Origin: Streptomyces camponoticapitis
GTDB taxonomy: Bacteria > Actinomycetota > Actinomycetes > Streptomycetales > Streptomycetaceae
Length of the DNA: 64,000 bases
NCBI RefSeq assembly: GCF_014646115.1
Contig: NZ_BMMV01000028.1
Location: forward strand, 41,742-105,741
Reading direction: 5' to 3'
This document shows, one piece after another, positions 52,173-61,131 of the stretch. Position 1 is the stretch's first letter. Every line of letters begins with the position of its first letter. Below the pieces are notes generated by a model. That model saw nothing but the letters and a program-made list of their open reading frames with translations, had not been told where the DNA came from and made no database searches. Made by a program: the position numbers and the translations under genes.

Positions 52173-54101
52173 ATGCGGATTCCCGTTCAGGTCATGCCTG
52201 ACTTTCTGGAGAACGTCGCCCGCAGGAACGACCCGTTGGGGGCGGTTGAGGTTGACGCGGATGCGACGAACGTCAGCGTCGACCTGGAGATCAATGAGTT
52301 CGAGGCTGTGGACGCAGTGGTCATCACTGATGACGGGCTCGGTATCCCCAGCGAGTCGGTGACGGCAGCGTTCAGCGGGATAGGCGGCTCATGGAAGCGC
52401 GGTGCTCCCGGCACCCTGCAACAGGGCCGACAGCTGCACGGGCGCCACGGCTACGGGCGCTTTCGCGTTCTGGCTCTCGGCTCCACCGCCTCGTGGACCA
52501 CGGTCGCCGACGGCACTGCGGGCGCGCGTGATCGCTCAGCTGTCAGATTCACCGACGGGGCGACCGAGTTCGAGCACGAGGGGCCCCAGCCCGATGTCGG
52601 GCAGACAGGCACGGTGGTCCGCGTCATCGGTGAAGCGCCCCGTAAGAACCGACTGACCATCGGGGCAGTGCGCGACGACATGACACGCCGATTCGCGATG
52701 TACCTGATGAAGTATCCGGGCGTCACCGTGTCGTGGCAGGGGGAAGCACTCGACCCCGAAGAAGCTATCGACCGCCGTCACGAGGTGCCGCTGATCCTGC
52801 AAGGCTTCGAGGGACAAGGCCCTGTACTGCGGGTCATCGAGTGGAAGACGAAACCGACCAATCGCGAGCTGCTGATCTGCGACGGCGACGGCGTACACCG
52901 CATCACCCTCAAAGCCGGCGTACCAGCGCCGGACTTCCACTACAGCGCGTACCTGCTCTGGGACAAGTTCGCGCACATCACCGAACACAACCTGCTTGAG
53001 GGGGAGTTCGAGCACCACGACACCCCACTGGGCCTGGCCGTCATGGCAGCCAGGGAAGAACTACGGGCCTATTTCCACGAGCGGGAGCGCGAACGCACCC
53101 GCGACCAGGTCCAGAGATGGATCAGGGAAGGTGTGTACCCGTACGCGGGGGAACCAACCAGCGAGACCGCAGCGGCGGAAAGAGAGACCTTCGACGAAGT
53201 CGCCGTACTGATCAGAAAACGGCTGAAGGGCACCAAGGAAACGCAGCGCACCCAACTCGTCCTCCTGCGCGAGGCACTGAGAAGACAGCCGGCCGCAATG
53301 CCACGTGTCCTGGACGAGCTCTTCCAGCTCTCGTCGTCCGACAAGGAACGCCTGGAGACGCTGGTCCGTCAGACGCCGCTGTCCAACCTGATCGCCGCCA
53401 ACGCTCTCGTACTGGATCGCATCGACTTCCTCGCACTGCTCAAGAAGCTGCTCTTCGAGCCGGAGTCTCGCCAGGACCTTCGAGAGAAGGACCAGCTGCA
53501 CCGCATGCTGGAGAAGGAACTATGGGTGTTCGGCGACGAGTACACCGGCGCCGCCAGTGAAATCGGCCTCACAGAAGCGTGCGACCGTCACCTTGCCCTT
53601 CTCCAGCCGAAGGTTCCGCGCGCCCGCAAACCGATTCGGCGAGCCAATGGTCTAGCGGGGCGCCTGGACCTGATGCTCTCGTGCGCCGCCGGTGCCGACT
53701 CGACCAAACGCCACCTCGTGGTGGAACTGAAGCGGCCCACCGTCCGACTGGGTGAGACGGAAGCCCAGCAGATCCGTTCCTACGCGCGCGCCGTCACCCA
53801 GGACGAACGCTTCCGCCACGACAAAACGACACGCTGGGTCTTCTGGCTGGTCGGCAACTCCATCGACACCGATCTCGCCTGGGCCATGAGCAGCAACAGG
53901 CTGCCAGAAAACTGTCTTCAGGACGATGGGCAGACCTCCATCTGGGTCTACGACTGGGGGCAGATGATCGACCTGTGTGAGCAGCGCCTCGCGAAGCACA
54001 AAGAACGCCTCGACTACGCCTCAGGACAGCGGCACATGACGAACTACGCCGAACGCGTCCATTCCGATGCGGACGTCATCTCGCTACTGCCTCCCGCCTG
54101 A
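52173..54101 (+). CDS. GHKL-type ATPase fused to a probable PD-(D/E)xK nuclease
   Basis: A 642-residue protein. The N-terminus resembles Hsp90/MORC-type ATPases: G1 box VVITDDGLGIPSESV (D53-G57), G2-like SGIGGSWKRG, and GRHGYGRFRVLALG. The N-box (E-x3-N) expected just before VDADATNVSVDLEI is not visible; the text reads GAVEVDADAT, as if about seven residues were lost. The C-terminus has D499, E518 and K520 (RLDLML, then HLVVELKRPTVRLGETEAQQ), the spacing of PD-(D/E)xK nucleases. A helical linker joins them. The pairing suggests anti-phage or DNA-surveillance activity, an inference. ATG 52173 lacks a clear ribosome site. Confidence 0.7.
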   Translation: MRIPVQVMPDFLENVARRNDPLGAVEVDADATNVSVDLEINEFEAVDAVVITDDGLGIPSESVTAAFSGIGGSWKRGAPGTLQQGRQLHGRHGYGRFRVLALGSTASWTTVADGTAGARDRSAVRFTDGATEFEHEGPQPDVGQTGTVVRVIGEAPRKNRLTIGAVRDDMTRRFAMYLMKYPGVTVSWQGEALDPEEAIDRRHEVPLILQGFEGQGPVLRVIEWKTKPTNRELLICDGDGVHRITLKAGVPAPDFHYSAYLLWDKFAHITEHNLLEGEFEHHDTPLGLAVMAAREELRAYFHERERERTRDQVQRWIREGVYPYAGEPTSETAAAERETFDEVAVLIRKRLKGTKETQRTQLVLLREALRRQPAAMPRVLDELFQLSSSDKERLETLVRQTPLSNLIAANALVLDRIDFLALLKKLLFEPESRQDLREKDQLHRMLEKELWVFGDEYTGAASEIGLTEACDRHLALLQPKVPRARKPIRRANGLAGRLDLMLSCAAGADSTKRHLVVELKRPTVRLGETEAQQIRSYARAVTQDERFRHDKTTRWVFWLVGNSIDTDLAWAMSSNRLPENCLQDDGQTSIWVYDWGQMIDLCEQRLAKHKERLDYASGQRHMTNYAERVHSDADVISLLPPA

Positions 54102-54251
54102 CACGTGCAACAGCCCGTCGCACAACGGCTTCGGGCGGGAGACAGAGCGGAAGTTATGGACAGGGTTTGAGGTTGTCCGTTGTCCACGTCGCATTCAATG
54201 CGGTTTCTCTGCTACGAGGGCTTCCACCCATCCTGGTATGTACCGGATGAG

Positions 54252-55103
54252 TCAGTCGCTGAATGTCTGTTCGCCGAGTACGTCGAGAAACTTGAAGTTC
54301 TCCGCGGTGGGCGATCCGGGCTGCGGCCGGAAGATCACCATCCGATGGCCGGTGGTTGAGCTGAGAACGACGTCGCACTGGACATCGAGGGGCCCCGCGT
54401 GCGGATGGATCAGGTGCTTGCGGGTGGAGCGGAGCGGCTCCACGGCCATCTCCCGCCAGTACTGTCCGAACTCCTCACTCTCCCGCAGCAGGTCAGTGAT
54501 GAGCCGGTTGGCCACCGGGTCATCACCTCTGCGGGCGGTAGCCGCACGCAGGTCTGCCGCGTAGCTCCGTCCGATCCCGGCGTGCTCCTCGGTGATGTTG
54601 AAGGTTCGGGAGGAGGGGTCGGTGAACCAGCGCCAGGTCACGTTGCCGGCGCGGTCGTCGCCCACTGCCCAGGAGCCGAAGAGCGCCTTGCTGAGCCGAT
54701 TCTGCGCCAGCATCGTGGAGAGGTCGTCGAAGATGTGCGCGGGCACGTTGGTCAGAGCGTCGAGCAGGTACATCATCGCGGGGTCCACGTACCGGCCCGT
54801 CGCACCGGTCAGCGGCGGCGCGTAGTCGGCCAGCCGGTAGAGGTGGTCGCGTTCGTCGCCGGACAGTCGCAACGCCCTGGCCAGGCTCGACAGCATGGCC
54901 GGGGAGGGGTGCGCGTTGCGGGACTGCTCCAGGCGCTCGTAGTAGTCGACGGAGACGTCCGCCAGCAGCGCGACCTCGGACCGCCGCAACCCGGGGGTGC
55001 GGCGCCGGCCGCCGGCGACCAGGCCGACGTCGGCCGGCCGCAGCGCCTCGCGCCGTGCCCGCAGGAAGCTTCCCAGGTCGTTGTGGTCCATAGCGTTGTT
55101 CAC
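54252..55103 (-). CDS. XRE regulator with MmyB-like ligand-binding domain
   Basis: A 283-residue regulator. HTH: LGSFLRARREALRPADVGLV, RRTPGLRRSEVALLADVSVD, YYERLEQSRNAHPSP. The C-terminal MmyB-like domain (VPAHIFDDLSTMLAQNRLSK, RWFTDPSSRTFNITEEHAG) is thought to bind a small, often fatty, ligand. GTG 55103 overlaps the aldo-keto reductase stop (GTGA), so the regulator is co-translated with it. In this family the regulator commonly represses the adjacent reductase gene. Confidence 0.9.
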   Translation of the reverse strand: MNNAMDHNDLGSFLRARREALRPADVGLVAGGRRRTPGLRRSEVALLADVSVDYYERLEQSRNAHPSPAMLSSLARALRLSGDERDHLYRLADYAPPLTGATGRYVDPAMMYLLDALTNVPAHIFDDLSTMLAQNRLSKALFGSWAVGDDRAGNVTWRWFTDPSSRTFNITEEHAGIGRSYAADLRAATARRGDDPVANRLITDLLRESEEFGQYWREMAVEPLRSTRKHLIHPHAGPLDVQCDVVLSSTTGHRMVIFRPQPGSPTAENFKFLDVLGEQTFSD

Positions 55104-56095
55104 TCCTGGATTGCCCGCATCGCCTGCGTGACGTAACGCTCACCCGCCACCTCACCGGCCGGTATCGCCTCACTGAGCGCGTTCAGCGTATCCGCGTCCA
55201 CGGTGAGCGTCGCGGCGGCGACGTTCTCCTCCAGGTAGGCGCGCCGCTTGGTGCCGGGAATCGCGGTGACCCCCTGGGTGAGCACCCACGTCAGGGCCAG
55301 CTGCCCGGGAGTGACGCCGGCCTTTTCGGCGAGCACCCGCACACGGTCGGCGAGGGCGAGGTTGTGGGCGAAGTTCTCCTCGCTGAAACGGGGCGCGGTA
55401 CGGCGCCAGTCGTCCGCCTGCAGCTCGTCGAGCGAGCGGAGCTGACCGGTCAGAAGCCCGCGACCCAGCGGTGAGTAGGCGACGAAACCGATGCCCAGTT
55501 CCCGTACGGTGTCGAGTACGCCGTTGGTCTCCACGGTTCGGGTGAACAGGGAGTACTCGGTCTGCACGGCTGAGAGGGGCGCCGCGGCGTGAGCTTCCCG
55601 GATGGTTTCGGCAGATGCCTCGCTGATGCCCAGGTAGCGGACCTTGCCCTCGGCGACGAGCTCGCCGAGGGTGCCGAAGGTCTCGGCCACGGGCACATTG
55701 GGGTCCACGCGGTGCTGGTAGTACAGATCGATGCGGTCCGTGCCGAGCCGCCTCAGTGAGCCCTCCACCGCGGATCGCACGTAGTCGGGACGACCGTTCG
55801 GGCCGCCGAGGATTTTGCCGGTGGTGTCGAGCTGCATGCCGCCGAACTTGGTCGCGACGATGACCTGGTCCCGGTGGGGCGCCAGTGCGCGTCCGACGAG
55901 CTCTTCGCCGGTGAACGGGCCGTACATGTCGGCGGTGTCGAAGAGGGTGACTCCGAGTTCGATCGCCCGGTGGATGGTGTCCACCGACCCGGCGTCGTCC
56001 CGGCTGCCGTACAACGCGGTCATCCCCATCGTGCCCAGTCCCTCGACCGACGTCGTCAGTCCCTGGCCACCCACCGCGTGTGTCCTGATGCTCAT
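55100..56095 (-). CDS. Aldo/keto reductase
   Basis: A 331-residue NADPH-dependent reductase of aldehydes and ketones. The catalytic tetrad is visible: Asp and Tyr in LFDTADMYGPFTGEELVGRA, Lys in VIVATKFG, and His in IDLYYQHRVDPNVPV. NADPH-site residues lie in AIPGTKRRAYLEENVAA. ATG 56095 follows CAGGAGGAACAG. Forms a two-gene unit with the MmyB-type regulator. Confidence 0.93.
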   Translation of the reverse strand: MSIRTHAVGGQGLTTSVEGLGTMGMTALYGSRDDAGSVDTIHRAIELGVTLFDTADMYGPFTGEELVGRALAPHRDQVIVATKFGGMQLDTTGKILGGPNGRPDYVRSAVEGSLRRLGTDRIDLYYQHRVDPNVPVAETFGTLGELVAEGKVRYLGISEASAETIREAHAAAPLSAVQTEYSLFTRTVETNGVLDTVRELGIGFVAYSPLGRGLLTGQLRSLDELQADDWRRTAPRFSEENFAHNLALADRVRVLAEKAGVTPGQLALTWVLTQGVTAIPGTKRRAYLEENVAAATLTVDADTLNALSEAIPAGEVAGERYVTQAMRAIQE

Positions 56096-56262
56096 CTGTT
56101 CCTCCTGCTGCTTTACCGGCCACCCGTCCGGTGACCGCTCGGCAAGCATGCGCGGGGGTCAGGAGGTTTCCAGCGTCCGGATCAGACCCGTCTTCCCAGG
56201 ACGACGTTGCGGGTGTTTCGCCGGTGACGCGGAGACCTACATCGAGCACCTGCGGACACCGG

Positions 56263-56312
56263 CTGGCCCACCGCGCTCACCCCTGGCGACATGGGTGAGC
56301 GCGGTGGGCCAG
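56263..56312 (-). terminator. 20-bp perfect hairpin terminator
   Basis: Arms 56263-56282 (CTGGCCCACCGCGCTCACCC) and 56293-56312 are perfectly complementary around a 10-base loop. It lies about 60 bases beyond the aldehyde dehydrogenase stop and upstream of the aldo-keto reductase start. Confidence 0.85.
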
Positions 56313-56370
56313 GTGCCAGGCCCTGTTTCGCCGTCGGGCCGCTGCCACAGGCATTCGTCGGCAGCGCACG

Positions 56371-57741
56371 CTATGGCGCGATCCTCACCAGTTTGCGGTT
56401 GAGGAATTCGCCGATGCCCAGCTCCGACAGTTCTCGTCCGAATCCGGAGTTCTTGACTCCTCCGAAGGGCAGGCTCGGTGAGTCGGAGAAGCAGGAATTG
56501 ATGTAGACCATGCCGGAATCGATGCGAGAGGCAACCTGCTGGGCATGCTCGACATCGGCGTCGAAGACGTAGCTCCCCAGGCCGAACCTCGTGGCGTTGG
56601 CCACGCGGATCGCTTCTTCCTCGCTGTCCACGACGTAGAAGGACAGCACTGGCCCGAAGGCTTCCTCCTGGTAGAGCGGGTTGTTCTCGTCGATGTCCGT
56701 GATGATCGTCGGTTCGAGGTAGAACCCGGGGCGGTCGACGCGGTTGCCGCCGTGCACGATCCTGGCTCCCGCAGCCTTCGCGTCCTCGATCTGCCGTAGC
56801 AGCCCTTCCAGGCCCCGCTCACTGGCCAGGGGGCCGACCAGGGTGGTCTCGTCCTTCGGATCGCCCACCTCGATCGCGGCGAAGCGCTCCGCCAGCGCGG
56901 CCAGCATCTGCGCGCCGCGTTCCCTGCCGACCACGATGACGCGCTTGATGTTGACGCAGCCCTGCCCCGAGTTGTAGGTGCGTCCCATCACGACTTGTTC
57001 CACGGCGTGGTCCAGAGGCGCGCCTTCAAGGATCAGGGCGGGGTCGCTGCCGCCCAGTTCCAGGACCGCCTTCTTGAGATTGCGTCCGGCGCGTTCGCCG
57101 ACCGATGCCCCAGCCCGTTCACTGCCGGTCAGGGTGACGCCGCGTACCCGGCAGTCGTCGATCAGCGTGGCAATCTGCTCGATGTCGCAGAACAGGTTCG
57201 TGTAAGCCCCTTCGGGCGCTCCTGCTTCCTCGAAGAGCCGCGCGAACGCCAGAGCGCACCGCGGCACGCTCTCGGCGTGCTTCATCATGACCACGTTGCC
57301 CGCGACCAGTTGGGACACGGCGACCCGGGCCAGCTGGTAGTAGGGGAAGTTCCACGGCTCGATCGCCAGGATGACGCCGATGGGCTCGGCGGTCAGTTTC
57401 GCTCCGGGCTCGCCGGGCAGCGGCTGTTCCGCGAGGAATTTCTCGCCGTGCTCGGCGTAATAGTCCAGAATGTCGGCGACCAGGTCGACTTCGAAGTAGC
57501 CGAAGCGGGTGACCTTTCCCATTTCCAGGGTCAGGTGTTCCACGTATTCATCCCGCTTCGCGCGCAGAATCTGAGCGGCTCGGCTGACGATTCGTGCCCG
57601 TTCCGCGACCGGCCTGAACTTCCAGTCTTCACGGTAAAGCGTGTCCGCGGTTTCCAGTGCGGCGAAGACGTCCTCGTCCGACTGCAGCGGGAACTCTTCC
57701 ACGAGTTCACCGGTGGCCGGGTTGACTGTGCGAAAGGTCAT
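56371..57741 (-). CDS. Aldehyde dehydrogenase (succinate-semialdehyde type)
   Basis: A 456-residue NAD(P)-dependent aldehyde dehydrogenase similar to the GabD/Sad group. Landmarks are AEPIGVILAIEPWNFPYYQL, TLTGSERAGASVGERAGRNL, the catalytic Glu in KKAVLELGGSDPALIL and the nucleophile Cys in NSGQGCVNIKRV, then NPLYQEEAFGPVLS and SLPFGGVKNSGFGREL. ATG 57741 has CAGGAG upstream. Substrate is inferred from family similarity only. Confidence 0.88.
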   Translation of the reverse strand: MTFRTVNPATGELVEEFPLQSDEDVFAALETADTLYREDWKFRPVAERARIVSRAAQILRAKRDEYVEHLTLEMGKVTRFGYFEVDLVADILDYYAEHGEKFLAEQPLPGEPGAKLTAEPIGVILAIEPWNFPYYQLARVAVSQLVAGNVVMMKHAESVPRCALAFARLFEEAGAPEGAYTNLFCDIEQIATLIDDCRVRGVTLTGSERAGASVGERAGRNLKKAVLELGGSDPALILEGAPLDHAVEQVVMGRTYNSGQGCVNIKRVIVVGRERGAQMLAALAERFAAIEVGDPKDETTLVGPLASERGLEGLLRQIEDAKAAGARIVHGGNRVDRPGFYLEPTIITDIDENNPLYQEEAFGPVLSFYVVDSEEEAIRVANATRFGLGSYVFDADVEHAQQVASRIDSGMVYINSCFSDSPSLPFGGVKNSGFGRELSELGIGEFLNRKLVRIAP

Positions 57742-57841
57742 GATCCACTCCTGGTGCTTTTCTTTTACTGGATAGGGGAGGTGTGGTTCTCGCCAGACCC
57801 TCGGCGCACAGGGGTGGCACAGCCGTGGTTCTGGCGGGGTT

Positions 57842-58279
57842 CTACTTCGCGTCCCCGTCGAATCTCGCTCGCTTCGGGTCCGGTTCGATCCAGTCCTGGG
57901 CCCGGCGCCACCACACCTCGGCGGACGGCTCCAGTCCCGATGGGTCATCGAGGGTGCCAGCCTTGACGATCACGAGATCGGGCCGTTCGTGAAGGATCGT
58001 GAGGATCGGAGTACCGCACTCGCCGCAGAACAGCCTGTCCCGCAGGTTGCCGTTCTCGACCCCGACGGTCTGGTAGGACTTCGGTGTTCCTTCAATTTCC
58101 AGGGCGTCGCGGGCCACCAGAACGTTCACTGAGAACGCCGCGCCGCTGTGTCGCTGGCAGTGGGCGCAGTGGCAAAGGACGACAGTCTCGGGCTGGGCAT
58201 CGAATCGGTAGCTGACCAAGCCGCACAGGCAGTGTCCGGTTCGCGTGCGTTGGGTGGGCGCTGGAGGGATGCTGCTCAT
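57842..58279 (-). CDS. GFA-family (CENP-V/GFA domain) protein
   Basis: A 145-residue zinc protein. Cysteine pattern GHCLCGLVSYRF, CHCAHCQRHSGAAFS and FCGECGTPIL gives the seven Cys of the Gfa fold, two zinc sites. Family members are named for formaldehyde-glutathione activation, but streptomycetes use mycothiol and most members are uncharacterised. It lies about 100 bases upstream of the aldehyde dehydrogenase on the same strand, suggesting aldehyde detoxification. Confidence 0.88.
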   Translation of the reverse strand: MSSIPPAPTQRTRTGHCLCGLVSYRFDAQPETVVLCHCAHCQRHSGAAFSVNVLVARDALEIEGTPKSYQTVGVENGNLRDRLFCGECGTPILTILHERPDLVIVKAGTLDDPSGLEPSAEVWWRRAQDWIEPDPKRARFDGDAK

Positions 58280-58368
58280 TTCGAGATCTCCGGTATTCGG
58301 TTCGCTGGGCTGCCCCAGGTGATGGATCGTTTATTGGTGGAGCGCTGCGGCTGCGATGTGTCACCGCG

Positions 58369-59574
58369 TCACGCTTTCTGGGGGAAGGCGTGTTTCGTGC
58401 CGGCGACAGTGGTCGCGGCTGCGGCAGTCAGGAGAATCAGTGCCGCCCAGGTGATCGAGGCGGTGCTCAGGTTCACGAGGAGCAGGCCACCGATGAAGCC
58501 GCCGGCCGCGATGGAGGCGGAGAAGACTGTGATGGTCAGGGACTGGGCCACGTCGGCGGATTCTTTGGTGGCGTTGATCGCGGCACCGATGAACAGGCTC
58601 GGGGAGCTGCCGAATGCGAAGCCCCAGACCGCGACGGCGACGTAGACCAGCGCCGGCGTATCCGCGAAGACGGCCAGTACGAGCACGCAGGCCGCGAAGA
58701 GCACCGTGCTGCTCACCACGAGCGTGCGCAGGTGACGATCGATGTGCGTACCGACCACGAGAACGCTGAGTACGGAGGTGATCCCGAAGGTGAACAGGAT
58801 CCAGCCTGTCTGGTCGGTCATTTCCGCGTAGGAGAGGAGGTCGGTGATGTACGTGTAGATGATGTTGTGCGCGATCATGTAGGTGGCCAGCGCGAACAGG
58901 ATGGGGCGCAGCCCGGGGATGACCAGCACCTGCGGGATCGTGAAACGCGCCTTGACCGGTTGTCCCGGCAGGTTCGGTAGTGCCACGAGGACCCATGCCA
59001 TGGTCACCGCGCTCACGGCGGCCGAGGCGTAGAAGGCGAGCTGCCAGCTGCCGAGGCTGCTGAGCCAGGTTCCCAGGGGGATACCCAGGGCCAGCCCGAT
59101 GGGGGTTCCGGCCAGGGCGATGGCGATGGCACGGCCCTGCCGTCCCGCGGGTGCGAGGCGGGCGGCGTAACCGCCGAGGAGAGGCCAGATGAGTCCGGTC
59201 CCCAGACCTGCGGCGAAGCGGAGGGCCAGCGTCAGTGTGTAGTTGCCGGACAGCGCGGTGAGCACGTTGGTGACGACGACCATGGCCAGTGCGAGCTGCA
59301 GGACGTGCTTGCGCGGCCAGGCGGCCGTCATCCGCGCGAGGGGGATGGCCCCCAGAGCGGTGGCGAGGGCGTAGATCGTGACGGTCTGACCGGTCAGCGA
59401 GACGCTGGTGTCGAGCGTGCGGCTCATTTCCGGCAGCAGACCGGCCGGGAGGCATTCGGTGAGGATGCTGATGAAGCCGGCCAGGAAGAGGCCGAGCAGG
59501 GCCTTGCCCGGGAGGCGGTCCTGCCGGGCAGCCGTCGCGGTCGGGGCTGTGGACCCGGTGATGGTGTCGGTCAT
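58369..59574 (-). CDS. MFS transporter (DHA1 / sugar-efflux type)
   Basis: A 401-residue, 12-helix transporter. It begins KALLGLFLAGFISILTECLP, carries LPAGLLPEMSRTLDTSVSLT and GLGTGLIWPLLGGYAARLAP, and resembles AraJ/NepI-type drug or sugar efflux pumps. ATG 59574 has GGAAAGG upstream; a longer upstream reading frame lacks family similarity. Divergent from the MmyB-type regulator at 59824, which likely controls it. Confidence 0.88.
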   Translation of the reverse strand: MTDTITGSTAPTATAARQDRLPGKALLGLFLAGFISILTECLPAGLLPEMSRTLDTSVSLTGQTVTIYALATALGAIPLARMTAAWPRKHVLQLALAMVVVTNVLTALSGNYTLTLALRFAAGLGTGLIWPLLGGYAARLAPAGRQGRAIAIALAGTPIGLALGIPLGTWLSSLGSWQLAFYASAAVSAVTMAWVLVALPNLPGQPVKARFTIPQVLVIPGLRPILFALATYMIAHNIIYTYITDLLSYAEMTDQTGWILFTFGITSVLSVLVVGTHIDRHLRTLVVSSTVLFAACVLVLAVFADTPALVYVAVAVWGFAFGSSPSLFIGAAINATKESADVAQSLTITVFSASIAAGGFIGGLLLVNLSTASITWAALILLTAAAATTVAGTKHAFPQKA

Positions 59575-59823
59575 GATCCTTTCCAGGAGCTGGGTGTGGC
59601 CCGAGGGCTTTTGGCACCCTGACGGGAGGCCACCGACGCAGGACAGGCTGTTCCCGGTGAAGTGCCGCACGGGGTGCGGCATGGTTTGCGAGCCGCTGGT
59701 CAGGGCCACATCGAGCGTGCTGCGGGCGCACGGTGTTAGCCAGACACCCGCTTCGTCTACGTCTCGTGTGGCTATCACCAGTAGGGACAGGCTGGGCCGC
59801 GGAGTCGGAGCGATACTCGAAAC

Positions 59824-60771
59824 ATGGCAATGCATCGCGTCACCCGCACCGGACTGTCAGCCGCCCTGGAGCCGGCTCCGGGGCCCGACCCGCACGGAGG
59901 ACTTGATCCGCGTGCGGAGCTGAGTGAGTTCCTGCGCACCCGCAGGGCTCGCCTCAAGCCGGCCGATGTGGGGCTCGCCGACCACAGCCGGCGACGCCGT
60001 GTGCCGGGCCTGCGGCGGGAGGAGCTGGCGCAGGTCGCCGGAGTCTCCGCGGCGTACTACACGCGATTTGAGCAGGGCAACGCCCGCAACGTCTCGCACG
60101 AGGTGCTTGATGCGATCTCCCGCGTGCTCGGACTCTCCGACGCCGAGCACGCCCACCTGCTGCGCCTGGCCCGGCCCAAGCGGCCCCGGTCGCAGCCCGC
60201 GCCGCGGCCCCAGCAGGTGCGGCCCGCGGTGCGGGAGCTGCTGACGGCGATGGAAGGCGTACCGGCGTACGTGTGGGGCCGCCGGGCGGACGTACTGGCG
60301 TGGAATCAAACCGCCTCCGCCCTCTTCGGCGACTGGGCGGCCCGTGCCCCGCAGGATCGCAACTGGGCCCGGATCACCTTCCTCGACCCGGCGTCCCGGG
60401 AGCTTTTCACGGACTGGGAGACCAAGGCGTCCGACGTAGTGGGACAGTTGCGGCTGTGGGCCGGTCTGCACGCGGACGATCCGCTCCTCGCTTCACTGAT
60501 CGGTGAACTGTCCATGAAGAGCGACGACTTCCGCAGGCTGTGGGCCGCCCACGACGTCAAGAGGAAGACGCACGGCATCATGCGCCTGTCACATCCGATG
60601 GTGGGCGAGCTGACGCTGCGCTACGAGACCCTCGCGCTCCCCGGCGATCAGGAGCAGTCGCTGACGACGTACCACGCCGAGCCCGGCTCGCCCTCACAGG
60701 AGGCGCTTCGCCTGCTGGCCAGCTGGGGAGCGGACGCCTCGCAGGAGTGGCCGACCGGCACCCAACACTGA
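59824..60771 (+). CDS. XRE regulator with MmyB-like ligand-binding domain
   Basis: A 315-residue regulator similar to the one at 54252. HTH: LSEFLRTRRARLKPADVGLA, RRVPGLRREELAQVAGVSAA, YYTRFEQGNARNVS. MmyB-like domain: VPAYVWGRRADVLAWNQTAS, ITFLDPASRELFTDWETKA. The first 30 residues are unlike the family and the true start may be downstream near 59920. It is 249 bases from the divergent MFS gene. Confidence 0.88.
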   Translation: MAMHRVTRTGLSAALEPAPGPDPHGGLDPRAELSEFLRTRRARLKPADVGLADHSRRRRVPGLRREELAQVAGVSAAYYTRFEQGNARNVSHEVLDAISRVLGLSDAEHAHLLRLARPKRPRSQPAPRPQQVRPAVRELLTAMEGVPAYVWGRRADVLAWNQTASALFGDWAARAPQDRNWARITFLDPASRELFTDWETKASDVVGQLRLWAGLHADDPLLASLIGELSMKSDDFRRLWAAHDVKRKTHGIMRLSHPMVGELTLRYETLALPGDQEQSLTTYHAEPGSPSQEALRLLASWGADASQEWPTGTQH

Positions 60772-61131
60772 ACGGCCGCCTTGAGGGGCGGTGCCGAATG
60801 GTCCGGGGAGCGGCGCGCTCCAAGGCACAGGAGCTGCCGCCGGGTGGTGGTGCGCCCTTCGCCCGGCTGCAGCACGTCACTCGCGTCCGCGTCCGACGGG
60901 AACGCCGAAGCCGACATCTACGAAACACACCCGGATCGGCGATTCGCTGGCAAAGTGTATTAAAACGTGCAAACTGAACGAAGAATTTGACCTGGCCAGA
61001 CGATCGAGGAGTGTGCGCATCGACACCCCCACCGTCCTTGTCGCCACCGGAGAGACGGCTTTTCCCAGCAGCGCGCGACCCGGTGTTCCGGAGTGCGGGC
61101 AACCCCTGCCCCGGCAGGACCGGAACGAGCA
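60772..61131. other. Gene-free region upstream of the membrane protein gene
   Basis: No supported gene in 360 bases. An AT-richer stretch at about 60950-60995 (around GTGTATTAAAACGTGC) stands out in this GC background and may be the promoter of the gene at 61132. Confidence 0.5.
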
